Below are positions 27,429 to 36,032 of a DNA stretch of 64,000 nucleotides, one piece after another. The notes under the pieces were generated by a model that was not told the DNA's origin, made no database searches, and saw nothing but the letters and a program-made list of their open reading frames with translations. This DNA is from Desulfobulbaceae bacterium (GTDB taxonomy: Bacteria; Desulfobacterota; Desulfobulbia; Desulfobulbales; Desulfocapsaceae): positions 1-64,000 of the forward strand of contig JALSMA010000075.1 of NCBI GenBank assembly GCA_026988015.1, written 5' to 3'. Position 1 is the first letter of the stretch, and each line of letters begins with the position of its first letter. Position numbers and translations under genes: made by a program.

Positions 27429-28899
27429 TTTCTTTTTGGGATAAAACCTTGAGTCTTTCCAGGTAAAACATTCCAGCCTTCCCTGTGGTATGTGGAATAT
27501 ATGGCGTGAAGCCCTGGTTTTCAGAATTGGCCCTGAAGCTGTCAAAACGGATCTCCTCGTCTTCATCAAGCCAAGACAGGGAGATATCGAGCAGGGGACG
27601 CATAACCTGTAATTTTCCTGTGGCATCAGGGCCGATGGTGATATTCTCCCATCGTCTTGTTTCGTATCCTTTGTACCAGAGGCCTGGTTTCTGTTTCCCG
27701 CTTATTTTATCAGTCATGACATGAGGTATTTCTTCAAGGTCAAAGTCAAGATTGTTTTCCAGGATCTGTTCAACCTCAAAACTGCCCTGAACTGTCAGCC
27801 TTGTAAAGTCGTCATATTCATCAAGGTCATTGCGCAGAAGGTGTGTTCCTCTGTCATCAAAGGCCCATTGGGCATGACAGACCTGGCATCCCACAGATGA
27901 ATTATATTTTTTGTGGGCAGGGTGTTCCATAACAGGAATAGACAAAGCCTTCCCGGTAGCAGTGGAGGTAAAAATAAATTGTTTGCTTTTCTTATCAAAG
28001 GTAATATTTGCAGGAGGTTTATCTGCAAGGCTGACAGAATCATGACAATCCTCACAGTGGATTGAGTTTTTTCTTACCGCCATCAGTTCTTTACCGGTAT
28101 GACAATCTACACATACCATTCCCTGTTGCTGGTGAACGTCTGCGCTGAGTTGATGGTATTCAATCCCATAGGGTCGAAAAAATTCCTGGCTGGTGGTATA
28201 AGGAGTTCGATACTCTTCATTCATGTCATGATCATAGCGGCCATAATAATCTGATCCGACCCAGTTGCCGTAATGACATTGCAGGCACTGACTGTCCCCG
28301 GGGGATTTAATAAAAGAGTGGGATACCAGCTTGCCCTTGTAAAATTGAAGATGACAGGAGGCGCATCCCGTTCCTCTGACAACAGCTGGGTACCTATCCC
28401 CGGAATAATATGGATGGCACCGGAGACAGCGGCGCCTGAGGAGATCATCAGCGAGTTGTAAGGTGGTCTGTGGGGTATTTGAGACTGGTATGTCAAGCAG
28501 TGTGGCTATCTGCTGTTCAGCGCCAAAAGCTTTGCGAACCATATTAATGGCGTTATGCAGGGTGAAATGTACTGACTGACTATTCTGGTCAACTAGAGCC
28601 CGATGACATTCTCCGCAGATACGCATCATATTATCCGGGTGTGCTGGCTGAGTAAGAAGTCCCTTATGGGCTATACCCTTTTCAGCGGTAGTATCACTTC
28701 CCTGATGACATTTGGTGCAGCTGAAATCATGATTGGCATCAAGACTATGCTGGTGGCAGGAAACACACCCAACACTTGCGAGACCGGCGCTTTCAGAAGC
28801 ATTCGTCACAGTAGATTCAGTATTTATATCTGTATCCCTGTCTTCTGAACAGGAACAGAGAAAAAATAGAATTAAAAATGAGTAGAGAGCTGGTCGCAT
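27412..28899 (-). CDS. Nine-haem c-type cytochrome lipoprotein
   Basis: The 495-residue protein starts with a lipoprotein signal (LILFFLCSC, probable lipidated Cys17) and carries nine CxxCH haem-attachment motifs: CVSCH, CTKCH, CGECH, CLRCH, CASCH, CLQCH, CVDCH, CEDCH and CQVCH, all within roughly the first 330 residues. The last ~150 residues have no haem motif. It probably sits on the outer face of the inner membrane or in the outer membrane and moves electrons in anaerobic respiration. The fold and partners are unknown to me; it is not the tetrahaem c3 type. rlpA overlaps its 3' end by 17 bases. Confidence 0.88.
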   Translation of the reverse strand: MRPALYSFLILFFLCSCSEDRDTDINTESTVTNASESAGLASVGCVSCHQHSLDANHDFSCTKCHQGSDTTAEKGIAHKGLLTQPAHPDNMMRICGECHRALVDQNSQSVHFTLHNAINMVRKAFGAEQQIATLLDIPVSNTPQTTLQLADDLLRRRCLRCHPYYSGDRYPAVVRGTGCASCHLQFYKGKLVSHSFIKSPGDSQCLQCHYGNWVGSDYYGRYDHDMNEEYRTPYTTSQEFFRPYGIEYHQLSADVHQQQGMVCVDCHTGKELMAVRKNSIHCEDCHDSVSLADKPPANITFDKKSKQFIFTSTATGKALSIPVMEHPAHKKYNSSVGCQVCHAQWAFDDRGTHLLRNDLDEYDDFTRLTVQGSFEVEQILENNLDFDLEEIPHVMTDKISGKQKPGLWYKGYETRRWENITIGPDATGKLQVMRPLLDISLSWLDEDEEIRFDSFRANSENQGFTPYIPHTTGKAGMFYLERLKVLSQKENDPEK

Positions 28900-28937
28900 A
28901 TGGACGATTCACCAACACGTAGTGACATGGAAAAGGT

Positions 28938-28966
28938 TTGACTTTGGCTAAGTTGCTTGCTATACA
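28938..28966 (+). promoter_or_regulatory. Sigma-70-type promoter upstream of tRNA-Thr
   Basis: TTGACT (28938-28943) and TATACA (28961-28966) have a 17-base spacer. The distance to the mature tRNA 5' end is about 110 bases, so a long leader would have to be removed. Confidence 0.5.
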
Positions 28967-29075
28967 GGCTTTGCAAAGAAAACATTGTTTCTATGTGAAG
29001 TCAAAACAAAAGATATTCCAACCTTAATCTGTGAATATTCGAAAGTCGTTACAGATTCAGATTTAAGATAAAACA

Positions 29076-29151
29076 GCCGATATAGCTCAGTTGGTAGAGC
29101 GACGCTCTCGTAAAGCGTAGGCCAGCGGTTCGATCCCGCTTGTCGGCTCCA
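29076..29151 (+). tRNA. tRNA-Thr(CGT)
   Basis: A complete cloverleaf folds: acceptor GCCGATA with TGTCGGC (one G-T pair), D-arm GCTCAGTTGGTAGAGC, anticodon stem ACGCT/AGCGT with loop CTCGTAA (anticodon CGT at 29109-29111, reading ACG), and T-arm AGCGG-TTCGATC-CCGCT. The CCA end is encoded at 29149-29151. Confidence 0.97.
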
Positions 29152-29156
29152 CTTTT

Positions 29157-29192
29157 GGCTAATGACCGGAAGAGCCCTGCCATTAGCCTTTT
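29157..29192 (+). terminator. Rho-independent terminator after tRNA-Thr
   Basis: GGCTAATG and CATTAGCC form an 8-bp stem around a 16-base loop, followed by a run of six or more T, six bases past the tRNA CCA. Confidence 0.7.
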
Positions 29193-29209
29193 TTATGTTT
29201 CAGTACAAG

Positions 29210-29250
29210 AAAAAGCCCTTTCATAATAATAAATTATGAAAGGGCTTTTT
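29210..29250. terminator. Bidirectional terminator between tRNA-Thr and the carboxylase gene
   Basis: AAAAAGCCCTTTCATAAT and ATTATGAAAGGGCTTTTT form a perfect 18-bp stem with loop AATAA. The A-tract and T-tract on either side make it functional in both directions, which suits the convergent genes. Confidence 0.9.
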
Positions 29251-29282
29251 CTTTTTTAAAGGCTCAAGAATACTGACTCACT

Positions 29283-31190
29283 TTATTCATCAATATCAAC
29301 TTTGAGGATTTTGTCGCCAGGTTGCAGAGCATCACCAACTTTCGCAGAAACAGCAGTAACAATACCGTCAATTTCAACATTTATGGGGGTCTGCATTTTC
29401 ATGGCCTCCATCACAGCAACCTTGTCACCGGCAGACACTGTCTGACCTTCTTCAACGGAGATTTCACAAATGTTTCCGGCAAAAGAGGCACGCATGTCAC
29501 CAGCTTTGGCAAGATCGATGATTTCCTCTTTAGAAATGGTTGCCGGTTTCGCAACTGCACCTTCGGCGAGTTCCGGTTCAAATGTATAGACTCTCTGATG
29601 GTGATCCACGTTTAAGTAAACACTGGTTTCTCCATCTTCATCCTTAATGGAAGGACCCACTTCAACCCGGTGTTCCTTACCGGTGTGGTCGGTGAAACTA
29701 ATGGTTTCACCAGCCTCGAAACCACCTTCATGGAGAAAGATAGATGGTGGTAGAACATAAACCTTACCGAATTTAGCTTCAAATTTGAAAAATTCAACCG
29801 CATCGTTGGGATGCTGGAGGTAGAGGACGAGTTGCTGGTCGGTAGGTTCTTCACCAATGCGATCGCTAAGAATCTCTTTCTCTTTTTCGATGTCCATATC
29901 GCTGATATCTTCAACACCACCTTCCTCTTCCAGGACTTTCTTCCAGTCACTGCCGAGGACCTTCTCGAAAATCCAATCTTCTGGCTCATAAAAAGGGAAA
30001 GGACCATATTTTCCAAGGAGCAGATTCCTTAAATCTCCAGAAGCATTTCCATAACGTTCTCCACCTTGGACATTTGAAACAGCAGTCGTCCAGAGAATCT
30101 GAGATCCTGGGGTAACAGACCAGTAATTACCAAGCTCTTTCTGGACCCTTGGCAGTTCCTTGTGGAGGATATCTGGCATTTTGTCAAGAAAACCACCCTT
30201 TACAGCCTGCTCAAGACTTGAACCCATGGCACCACCCGGGAGTTTGTGAATTTGAACAGTGGGCTGAAAGCCTTTGATCTGAGATTCGAAAGCCTGGTAG
30301 TGCTGGCGTTCATCCCGTATTACCTCAGAAGTCTCAATGACCGCCTCTTCATCAATGGTCGCAGCGTTGTAGCCAAGATCCTTTAATGTCTGGACGACAG
30401 AAAGAATGGGTGCAGGGCCATAGAAACCGGTGAATGAGGCATCGGCTGCATCAACTACTGTGGCGCCATTTTGAACAGCAGCTACAATTCGACCAATATC
30501 ATTGCCGTCAGTGTTGTGACCATGATAATGGATGGGAAGGTCAGGATATTTCTGGCGAATATTATCAACCAGCTCTCCAATCCGTTTGGGAGTTCCCAAG
30601 CCACCATGATTTTTAATACAGAGGATAATGTCTGTACCGGTGACATCGAGAATCTCCTGGATCTTACCGAGATAATATTTGTCAGTGTGCTCAGGACCAG
30701 TTGAAAAGCAGATACAGGGCTCATTGACCTTGCCGGCCTTGCCAACTTCTTCAAAAACCGCCTGCATATTAGGGATATAATTCATAAAGTCAAAGGTACG
30801 CCACACATCAACATACTTGGCAAACTCTTTGACAGTGAAACGAATAACATTTTGAGGGTAAGGCCTGTATCCAAAGAGGTTTACACCACGACACAGAGTC
30901 TGAAACATGGTAGTTGGCATCTTTTTTCGCAGGATATCCAGCTTTAGGAAGGGGTCTACCTGCTTACGGAGAATATCAACATGAACCGATGCTCCGCCTG
31001 TGATCTCCAGAGAAAAGTAGCCTGCACGCTCTCTGGCATCAGCAGCCAGCAGGTCTGTGTGCAGAAGTATTCTGTTTTTAAAATCAGACTGGGAGAGATC
31101 ACGAGCAGTATTGGTGATGTGATACCCATCTGAATTCTGTAATTGGCGAATCACCTCAGCGGGCGATGTTCCTTGTACAATTCTTTCCAT
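29283..31190 (-). CDS. Biotin-dependent carboxyltransferase subunit (pyruvate carboxylase B / oxaloacetate decarboxylase alpha-like), divergent motifs
   Basis: The 635-residue protein has a TIM-barrel carboxyltransferase domain (~1-300), a PYC_OADA-type middle domain and a C-terminal biotinyl domain with the biotin lysine Lys598 in the EAMKMQ motif. It probably carboxylates a 2-oxoacid with the biotin carboxylase encoded just upstream. Several active-site motifs depart from pyruvate carboxylase: ARDLSQSD replaces RDAHQS, IKNHGG replaces KDMAG, HYHGHNTDG replaces HTHDTSG and TGFYGPAP replaces GGTSQPS. The probable metal ligands Lys193, His221 and His223 are kept. I start at the second ATG (31190), which has AAGGA six bases upstream. 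Confidence 0.85.
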   Translation of the reverse strand: MERIVQGTSPAEVIRQLQNSDGYHITNTARDLSQSDFKNRILLHTDLLAADARERAGYFSLEITGGASVHVDILRKQVDPFLKLDILRKKMPTTMFQTLCRGVNLFGYRPYPQNVIRFTVKEFAKYVDVWRTFDFMNYIPNMQAVFEEVGKAGKVNEPCICFSTGPEHTDKYYLGKIQEILDVTGTDIILCIKNHGGLGTPKRIGELVDNIRQKYPDLPIHYHGHNTDGNDIGRIVAAVQNGATVVDAADASFTGFYGPAPILSVVQTLKDLGYNAATIDEEAVIETSEVIRDERQHYQAFESQIKGFQPTVQIHKLPGGAMGSSLEQAVKGGFLDKMPDILHKELPRVQKELGNYWSVTPGSQILWTTAVSNVQGGERYGNASGDLRNLLLGKYGPFPFYEPEDWIFEKVLGSDWKKVLEEEGGVEDISDMDIEKEKEILSDRIGEEPTDQQLVLYLQHPNDAVEFFKFEAKFGKVYVLPPSIFLHEGGFEAGETISFTDHTGKEHRVEVGPSIKDEDGETSVYLNVDHHQRVYTFEPELAEGAVAKPATISKEEIIDLAKAGDMRASFAGNICEISVEEGQTVSAGDKVAVMEAMKMQTPINVEIDGIVTAVSAKVGDALQPGDKILKVDIDE

Positions 31191-31274
31191 AGTCATTCCT
31201 TCTCTATCAATGTCTGTCGCTTGTAAGAAAATCCTCAGCTGACAGATAAGTTTTATCTTATAATGTCGTTAAAA

Positions 31275-32717
31275 CTACGCAGCGTAGGGGTTGTGACCAC
31301 GATGATGGATCTCTGCAATCAAGTTGGCAAGTTTGCTTGCCTCATTTGCGTTGTCCTCATAGTCAAACAGTTCAGGATGTTTGTCGAGATAAGAAGTATC
31401 GAAATCCCCTTCGATGAAATCCGGATCTTTTGCAATATTAAGATAGAAGGGGATGGTTGTTTTGGGACCCGCTATGACAAAATTCTGCAGGCAGCGGCGT
31501 AGTCTGTCAACTGTTTCATTCCAGGAAAAACCGTGTACGGTCATTTTCACAAGCAGAGAGTCGTACACTTCAGGAATGGTGAAGCCCTGGTAAACAAAAC
31601 CATCAAGACGAACGCCATATCCACCAGGTGAACGATAGACTGAGACAGTTTTTCCACCTTCTGGCATGAAATCGGCCTTGGGGTCTTCAGCATTAATACG
31701 CATCTCTATTGCATGGCCACGCATTTTAATGTCGTCCTGGCTGAATGCAAGTTTTTTGCCCATAGCAAGTTTGATCTGAGTACGGACGATATCGATACCT
31801 GTGATCATCTCAGTGACAGTGTGTTCAACCTGCACCCTGGTGTTGATTTCCATGAAATAATAGTTGAAATCTTTATCAATCAGAAATTCAACTGTGCCGG
31901 CATTGAAATAGTTGGCAGCTTTTGCTGCTTTTACAGCCGTTTTGCATATGGTATCAAGGAGATCTTTGTCACCAATCATGGATGGTGCAATTTCAATCAG
32001 CTTCTGGTTTCTGCGCTGAATGGAACAGTCACGGGTACCTAAGTGAACTGTGGTGCCTTCCTTGTCAGCCATAATCTGAACTTCAACATGTTTGGGATCA
32101 ATGACCACCTTTTCAAGATATACAGATTCATCATTAAAAGCTGCCTTGGCTTCAGCACGGGCAACGGGAATTTCTGCTTTCATCTGCTCGTCAGATTCAA
32201 TTAACCTGATTCCACGTCCGCCACCACCAGATGTCGCTTTAAGCATAACCGGGTATTTATATGTGGCTGCAAAGGCAAGGGCCTCCTTGACTCCTGCATC
32301 ACCAGGTGAAAGATTCTCAGTTCCGGGTACCATGGGGATATCGGCATCGGCCATGATCTGCCTGGCGATCACCTTATTTCCAAGACTTGCGACAACTTCG
32401 GAGGAAGGGCCAATGAATATGATCCCCTCGTCCTCACAGGCTCTTGCAAAATCGGCATTTTCTGCAAGAAACCCATAGCCGGGGTGGATAGCTGTAGCAC
32501 CGGATTTTTTGGCAGCATTTATGATTTTGTCAATGTCGAGATAATCACAACGGGGACCATTTCCCAGCCAGACTGCTTCGTCGGCAATTCGTATGTGTCG
32601 AGATTCTTTGTCGGGTGACTCATATACAGCAACTGCTTCATAACTGAGCTCCTGTATGGCTCGAATGAGTCGGATGGCTATTTCACCACGATTAGCAACA
32701 AGTATTTTTGTTTTCAA
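31275..32717 (-). CDS. Biotin carboxylase subunit (pyruvate carboxylase A / AccC-like)
   Basis: This 480-residue ATP-grasp enzyme carboxylates biotin on its partner. Visible are ILVANRGEIAIRLIRA, HPGYGFLAENADFA, the glycine-rich ATP loop KATSGGGGRGIR, EKVVIDPKHVEVQI, GTRDCSIQRRNQKLIE, FMEINTRVQVEHTVTEM (with the catalytic Glu and Arg) and GHAIEMRINAEDP. The frame opens at GTG 32732, but AAAGGAG lies inside it and is correctly spaced for the TTG at 32717, which I take as the start. It precedes the carboxyltransferase gene by 84 bases in the same direction. Confidence 0.93.
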   Translation of the reverse strand: MKTKILVANRGEIAIRLIRAIQELSYEAVAVYESPDKESRHIRIADEAVWLGNGPRCDYLDIDKIINAAKKSGATAIHPGYGFLAENADFARACEDEGIIFIGPSSEVVASLGNKVIARQIMADADIPMVPGTENLSPGDAGVKEALAFAATYKYPVMLKATSGGGGRGIRLIESDEQMKAEIPVARAEAKAAFNDESVYLEKVVIDPKHVEVQIMADKEGTTVHLGTRDCSIQRRNQKLIEIAPSMIGDKDLLDTICKTAVKAAKAANYFNAGTVEFLIDKDFNYYFMEINTRVQVEHTVTEMITGIDIVRTQIKLAMGKKLAFSQDDIKMRGHAIEMRINAEDPKADFMPEGGKTVSVYRSPGGYGVRLDGFVYQGFTIPEVYDSLLVKMTVHGFSWNETVDRLRRCLQNFVIAGPKTTIPFYLNIAKDPDFIEGDFDTSYLDKHPELFDYEDNANEASKLANLIAEIHHRGHNPYAA

Positions 32718-32966
32718 AGCAACTCCTTTCACAGATTAATTCAAAATTGTAACGGAATGACACTGGGGGAAATTCCCTGAAAAGTTCAGGGAATTTTGAA
32801 TCGGTATTTTTTTTACCTAATCTAAAATTTCAAACTTGTAATTAATAGCATATTCTGATTGTAAAGGCAAGTAATACTGGTGGATTGTCAGGGAAGGTGT
32901 TTGTTCCCTGACACGGACTTGCCGTGTAGCCAAAGCTGTCTATTCCCAGGAAATTACACAATATCC

Positions 32967-32994
32967 TTGACAGTAAGCCCAGTGGGGATATAAC
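32967..32994 (+). promoter_or_regulatory. Sigma-70-type promoter of korDABC
   Basis: TTGACA (32967-32972) and TATAAC (32989-32994) are separated by 16 bases. The expected start of transcription is near 33001, about 25 bases before the korD ATG. Confidence 0.7.
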
Positions 32995-33016
32995 CAAAAC
33001 AGGGATACTGTTTTGG
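32994..33016. promoter_or_regulatory. Operator-like palindrome at the kor transcription start
   Basis: CCAAAACAG and CTGTTTTGG form a perfect 9-bp inverted repeat around GGATA. It begins at the last base of the -10 box and runs over the expected start site, and its right arm includes the GGTGG that serves as ribosome-binding site for korD. It could be a repressor operator or an mRNA hairpin that hides the ribosome site. Confidence 0.6.
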
Positions 33017-33024
33017 TGGAATTA

Positions 33025-33375
33025 ATGGTTTTTACTGAAGTACCTATCAACTCAAAAAACGAAAAACTGGTTATCAATATGGTCAAAGAAACTATGCCCA
33101 AAAAAAGTGGGACAAGAAAAAAAACTGCTGCTTCGAAACCAAAAAAGAAAAAGTTATATACTGTTATTTTTTTTCAGAAATGGTGCAAATCGTGCGGGCT
33201 CTGCTCAGCCCTTTGTCCCAAGAAAATAATAAAACTAGATGACATTGGGCATCCTGCCATTAATGACATGGATAGCTGCAGCGGATGTCGGTTCTGTGAA
33301 ATCCATTGTCCGGATTTTGCAATCACAATAAAAGAAAGACATCCCGGGAGGAGGCGTACTAATGGAAAGCATTAA
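33025..33375 (+). CDS. korD: 2-oxoacid:ferredoxin oxidoreductase delta subunit (2x[4Fe-4S] ferredoxin)
   Basis: The ~116-residue protein carries two 4Fe-4S motifs, CKSCGLCSALCPK (Cys54, 57, 60, 64) and CSGCRFCEIHCPD (Cys85, 88, 91, 95), which pass electrons from the KorAB active site to ferredoxin. Residues ~25-44 form a Lys/Arg-rich stretch that most KorD proteins lack. I start at ATG 33025, preceded by GGTGG. Its stop overlaps the korA start by 14 bases, and the four subunit genes form one operon in the order D-A-B-C. Confidence 0.88.
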   Translation: MVFTEVPINSKNEKLVINMVKETMPKKSGTRKKTAASKPKKKKLYTVIFFQKWCKSCGLCSALCPKKIIKLDDIGHPAINDMDSCSGCRFCEIHCPDFAITIKERHPGRRRTNGKH

Positions 33376-34510
33376 TGAAAGCAAACAGAAAAAAATTCTC
33401 CTCCAGGGAAATGAGGCGATAGTTGCCGGGGCTCTTGCAGCAGGCTGTCGTTTTTTTGCAGGGTACCCAATCACCCCTGCTTCCGAAATCAGCGAAATTC
33501 TCTCTGTTAAATTACCTGAGGTTGGAGGAACATTCATCCAGATGGAAGATGAAATTGCCTCAATGGGTGCAGTGATAGGAGCGTCTCTTGCTGGAGTAAA
33601 GGCCATGACCGCAACCAGTGGTCCCGGGTTTTCACTTATCCAGGAGAACCTTGGTTATGGGTGTATTGCTGAGGTGCCTTGTGTAATAATAAATGTTATG
33701 CGGGGGGGGCCAAGTACTGGTCTTCCAACCAGCCCCTCTCAAGGCGATGTGCAGATGGCACGGTGGGGAACTCATGGGGATCATCCCATTATTGTCCTGG
33801 CAGTCTCCTCGGTTGCCGACTGTTTTTCAGTGACCATTAAAGCCTTCAATCTATCTGAAAAATACCGGATACCGGTCATTATCCTTTCTGATGAGGTTGT
33901 GGCGCATACCAGAGAGTCTGTTACCCTACCGAAGCAGGGGCAGATCAGAATTTTTGACAGAGTCAAGCCTGATGTTCCACCGGAATGGTACAAGCCTTAT
34001 GCAGACAACAATCGTGGCGTTCCAGATATGGCCGCTTTTGGAGACGGTTACAGGCACCATGTCACAGGTCTTGTCCATGACGAAAAGGGGTTCCCGACCC
34101 AGGATGCCCAGGAAATAGATAAGTTTTTACGAAGAATCCATACTAAGGTCAGTAAAGGTTTTCAGGATATCCAAATTACAAAGACCCATCTTATGGAGGA
34201 TGCCGAGGTGTGTGTTATTGCCTATGGGTCCGTTGCAAGATCTGCGCTCAGGGCCGTACGCGATGCCCGTAAGCTTGGAGTAAAGGCAGGACTTGTACAG
34301 CTTGTGACACTGTTTCCTTTTCCACGCAAAGCTGTGGATACTTATTTGCGACAATGCAGGGTCGCCATTGTCCCGGAAATGAATTTGGGACAGATGAGCC
34401 GTGAAATAGGGCGAGTCAATCAGGCAGGCTGTCGTATTGTAAAACATAATCGAATTGATGGACAACTGATTACTCCGGAAGAGATACTCAAACACATCAC
34501 CACAGTATGA
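33362..34510 (+). CDS. korA: 2-oxoacid:ferredoxin oxidoreductase alpha subunit
   Basis: The 382-residue subunit contains the pyrimidine-binding and domain II regions: AAGCRFFAGYPITPASEI, QMEDEIASMGAVIGASLAG, KAMTATSGPGFSLIQENLG, RGGPSTGLPTSPSQGD and VIILSDEVVAHTRE. It binds the TPP pyrimidine with KorB and oxidises a 2-oxoacid (2-oxoglutarate is the likely substrate from subunit layout; branched-chain keto acids are an alternative) to its acyl-CoA, or works in reverse for CO2 fixation. GGAGG precedes the ATG. Confidence 0.93.
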   Translation: MESINESKQKKILLQGNEAIVAGALAAGCRFFAGYPITPASEISEILSVKLPEVGGTFIQMEDEIASMGAVIGASLAGVKAMTATSGPGFSLIQENLGYGCIAEVPCVIINVMRGGPSTGLPTSPSQGDVQMARWGTHGDHPIIVLAVSSVADCFSVTIKAFNLSEKYRIPVIILSDEVVAHTRESVTLPKQGQIRIFDRVKPDVPPEWYKPYADNNRGVPDMAAFGDGYRHHVTGLVHDEKGFPTQDAQEIDKFLRRIHTKVSKGFQDIQITKTHLMEDAEVCVIAYGSVARSALRAVRDARKLGVKAGLVQLVTLFPFPRKAVDTYLRQCRVAIVPEMNLGQMSREIGRVNQAGCRIVKHNRIDGQLITPEEILKHITTV

Positions 34511-34540
34511 TCTTGCATACACCTACAAGATTAAGGAGCT

Positions 34541-35434
34541 ATGAATACAATGCTTGAACGTGCTGAAATAATACGTAAAGAATATTTACGACATGACAAG
34601 AAATTCCCCCATGTCTGGTGCCCGGGCTGCGGAAACGGAATTATTATGGGCGCCCTGCTGCGTGCTGTGCACAGTTTGGGCCTGGATAAGGATGAAGTTG
34701 TTCTAGCCTCAGGGATTGGCTGTTCTGGACGCATGCCTACTTATGTGGATTTTAACACCATCCACACAACCCATGGTCGCGCACTCACTTTTTCCACTGG
34801 CATTAAGCTTGCCAAGCCAGGACTCACGGTGATGACAGTAATGGGTGATGGTGATTCTACCGCCATTGGCGGAAATCATTTTATCCATGCAGCACGAAGA
34901 AATCTAAATCTTACTGCAATTATTATCAACAATTCCACCTACGGGATGACAGGAGGGCAGTATTCCCCAACTACACCATATGGTTCAAAATCAACAACAT
35001 CTGTATACGGTCACGTTGAGCACGCCTTCAGCATTGCAGAGCTTGCGGCAACCGCTGGGGCCTCCTTTGTTGCCAGGAGTACAGTTTATCACGCTACCCA
35101 CATGGAGGAGATGCTCAAGAAAGGTATAGAGAAGCGTGGGTTTTCGGTGATTGAAATTATTTCAAACTGTCACGTTCAGCATGGAAGGAGAAATAAACTT
35201 GGTGGTGCTGTGGAGATGATCAGTGGATTCAAACAGCGCTCGGTAACCGTCGAGAAAGCAACAAAAATGAGTGATGATGAGCTTGAAGGGAAGATCACCA
35301 TCGGGGTACTTGCTGACGTTGAAAAGCCTGTCTCTACAGAAGAATATCAGCGCATTGTCAAAGAGGCAAAACATAAGGCTGAAATTATCACCAAAGCCAA
35401 GGAAAAGAACGGGGTTAAACGTTATGAAGAGTGA
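34541..35434 (+). CDS. korB: 2-oxoacid:ferredoxin oxidoreductase beta subunit
   Basis: The 297-residue TPP-binding subunit shows WCPGCGNGIIMGALLRA, ASGIGCSGRMPTYVDFNTIH, THGRALTFSTGIKLA and the TPP/Mg motif VMGDGDSTAIGGNHFIHAAR with INNSTYGMTGGQ. The CPGCG cysteines match those of KorB/VorA. It lies 30 bases after korA and overlaps the korC start by 11 bases. Confidence 0.94.
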   Translation: MNTMLERAEIIRKEYLRHDKKFPHVWCPGCGNGIIMGALLRAVHSLGLDKDEVVLASGIGCSGRMPTYVDFNTIHTTHGRALTFSTGIKLAKPGLTVMTVMGDGDSTAIGGNHFIHAARRNLNLTAIIINNSTYGMTGGQYSPTTPYGSKSTTSVYGHVEHAFSIAELAATAGASFVARSTVYHATHMEEMLKKGIEKRGFSVIEIISNCHVQHGRRNKLGGAVEMISGFKQRSVTVEKATKMSDDELEGKITIGVLADVEKPVSTEEYQRIVKEAKHKAEIITKAKEKNGVKRYEE

Positions 35435-36017
35435 TGAACGATATGAAATCCGTTTCAGTGGGTCAGGTGGCCAGGGAATAATCACTGCTGCCGTTGTCAT
35501 GGCTGATGGGGTGGGAGCATACGACAATCAGCATGTGTGTCAGACTCAGAGTTATGGACCCGAGGCCCGGGGGGGGAAGAGTAAGGCAGAAGTGGTTATT
35601 TCAGGTTCTCCCATAGATTATCCCAAGGCATTGCGTGTTGACTTATTGCTTGCAATGACTCAGACCGCTTGCGATGCTTATTTTTCTGATATAAAATCAA
35701 ATGGATTACTGGTGGTCGATAGCAGCCTTGTAAAACAGTTACCCTCAAGCCGATCTGTTTCCATTCCTTTCACACAAATAGCCAGGGAGAAAATTGGTCG
35801 TGAGCTGGTGGCAAACATGGTTGCCCTTGGGGCAGTTGGATTTCTCTGTGGTCAAGTATCACTTGAAGGGCTGGAAAAAGCGCTGCTATCCAGGGTGCCC
35901 AAAGGCACTGAACAGATGAACTCTGAAGCATTGCATGCAGGAATAGAGGAGGCAAGGAAGATAAATCTTGCCCTCTTACCAAAGTCTGTTTTCTCGGAAT
36001 GGGAAGACGAATTGTAA
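35424..36017 (+). CDS. korC: 2-oxoacid:ferredoxin oxidoreductase gamma subunit
   Basis: The ~197-residue subunit begins EIRFSGSGGQGIITAAVVMA and contains QTQSYGPEARGGKSKAEVV, both diagnostic of the gamma domain. I start it at ATG 35424, inside the korB 3' end; the longer frame from 35271 lies wholly within korB and is spurious. It completes the KorDABC complex. Confidence 0.93.
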   Translation: MKSDERYEIRFSGSGGQGIITAAVVMADGVGAYDNQHVCQTQSYGPEARGGKSKAEVVISGSPIDYPKALRVDLLLAMTQTACDAYFSDIKSNGLLVVDSSLVKQLPSSRSVSIPFTQIAREKIGRELVANMVALGAVGFLCGQVSLEGLEKALLSRVPKGTEQMNSEALHAGIEEARKINLALLPKSVFSEWEDEL

Positions 36018-36032
36018 TACAAATTCAACCAA

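Larger units (their letters stand above)
32718..33024. promoter_or_regulatory. Divergent control region between the carboxylase and kor operons
   Basis: This 307-base gap holds three perfect hairpins: AAATTCCCTGAA with TTCAGGGAATTT (32770-32796), TGTCAGGGAA with TTCCCTGACA (32886-32913), and the palindrome at the kor promoter (32994-33016). The first two share the CAGGGAA core. No coding potential is visible. Confidence 0.6.
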
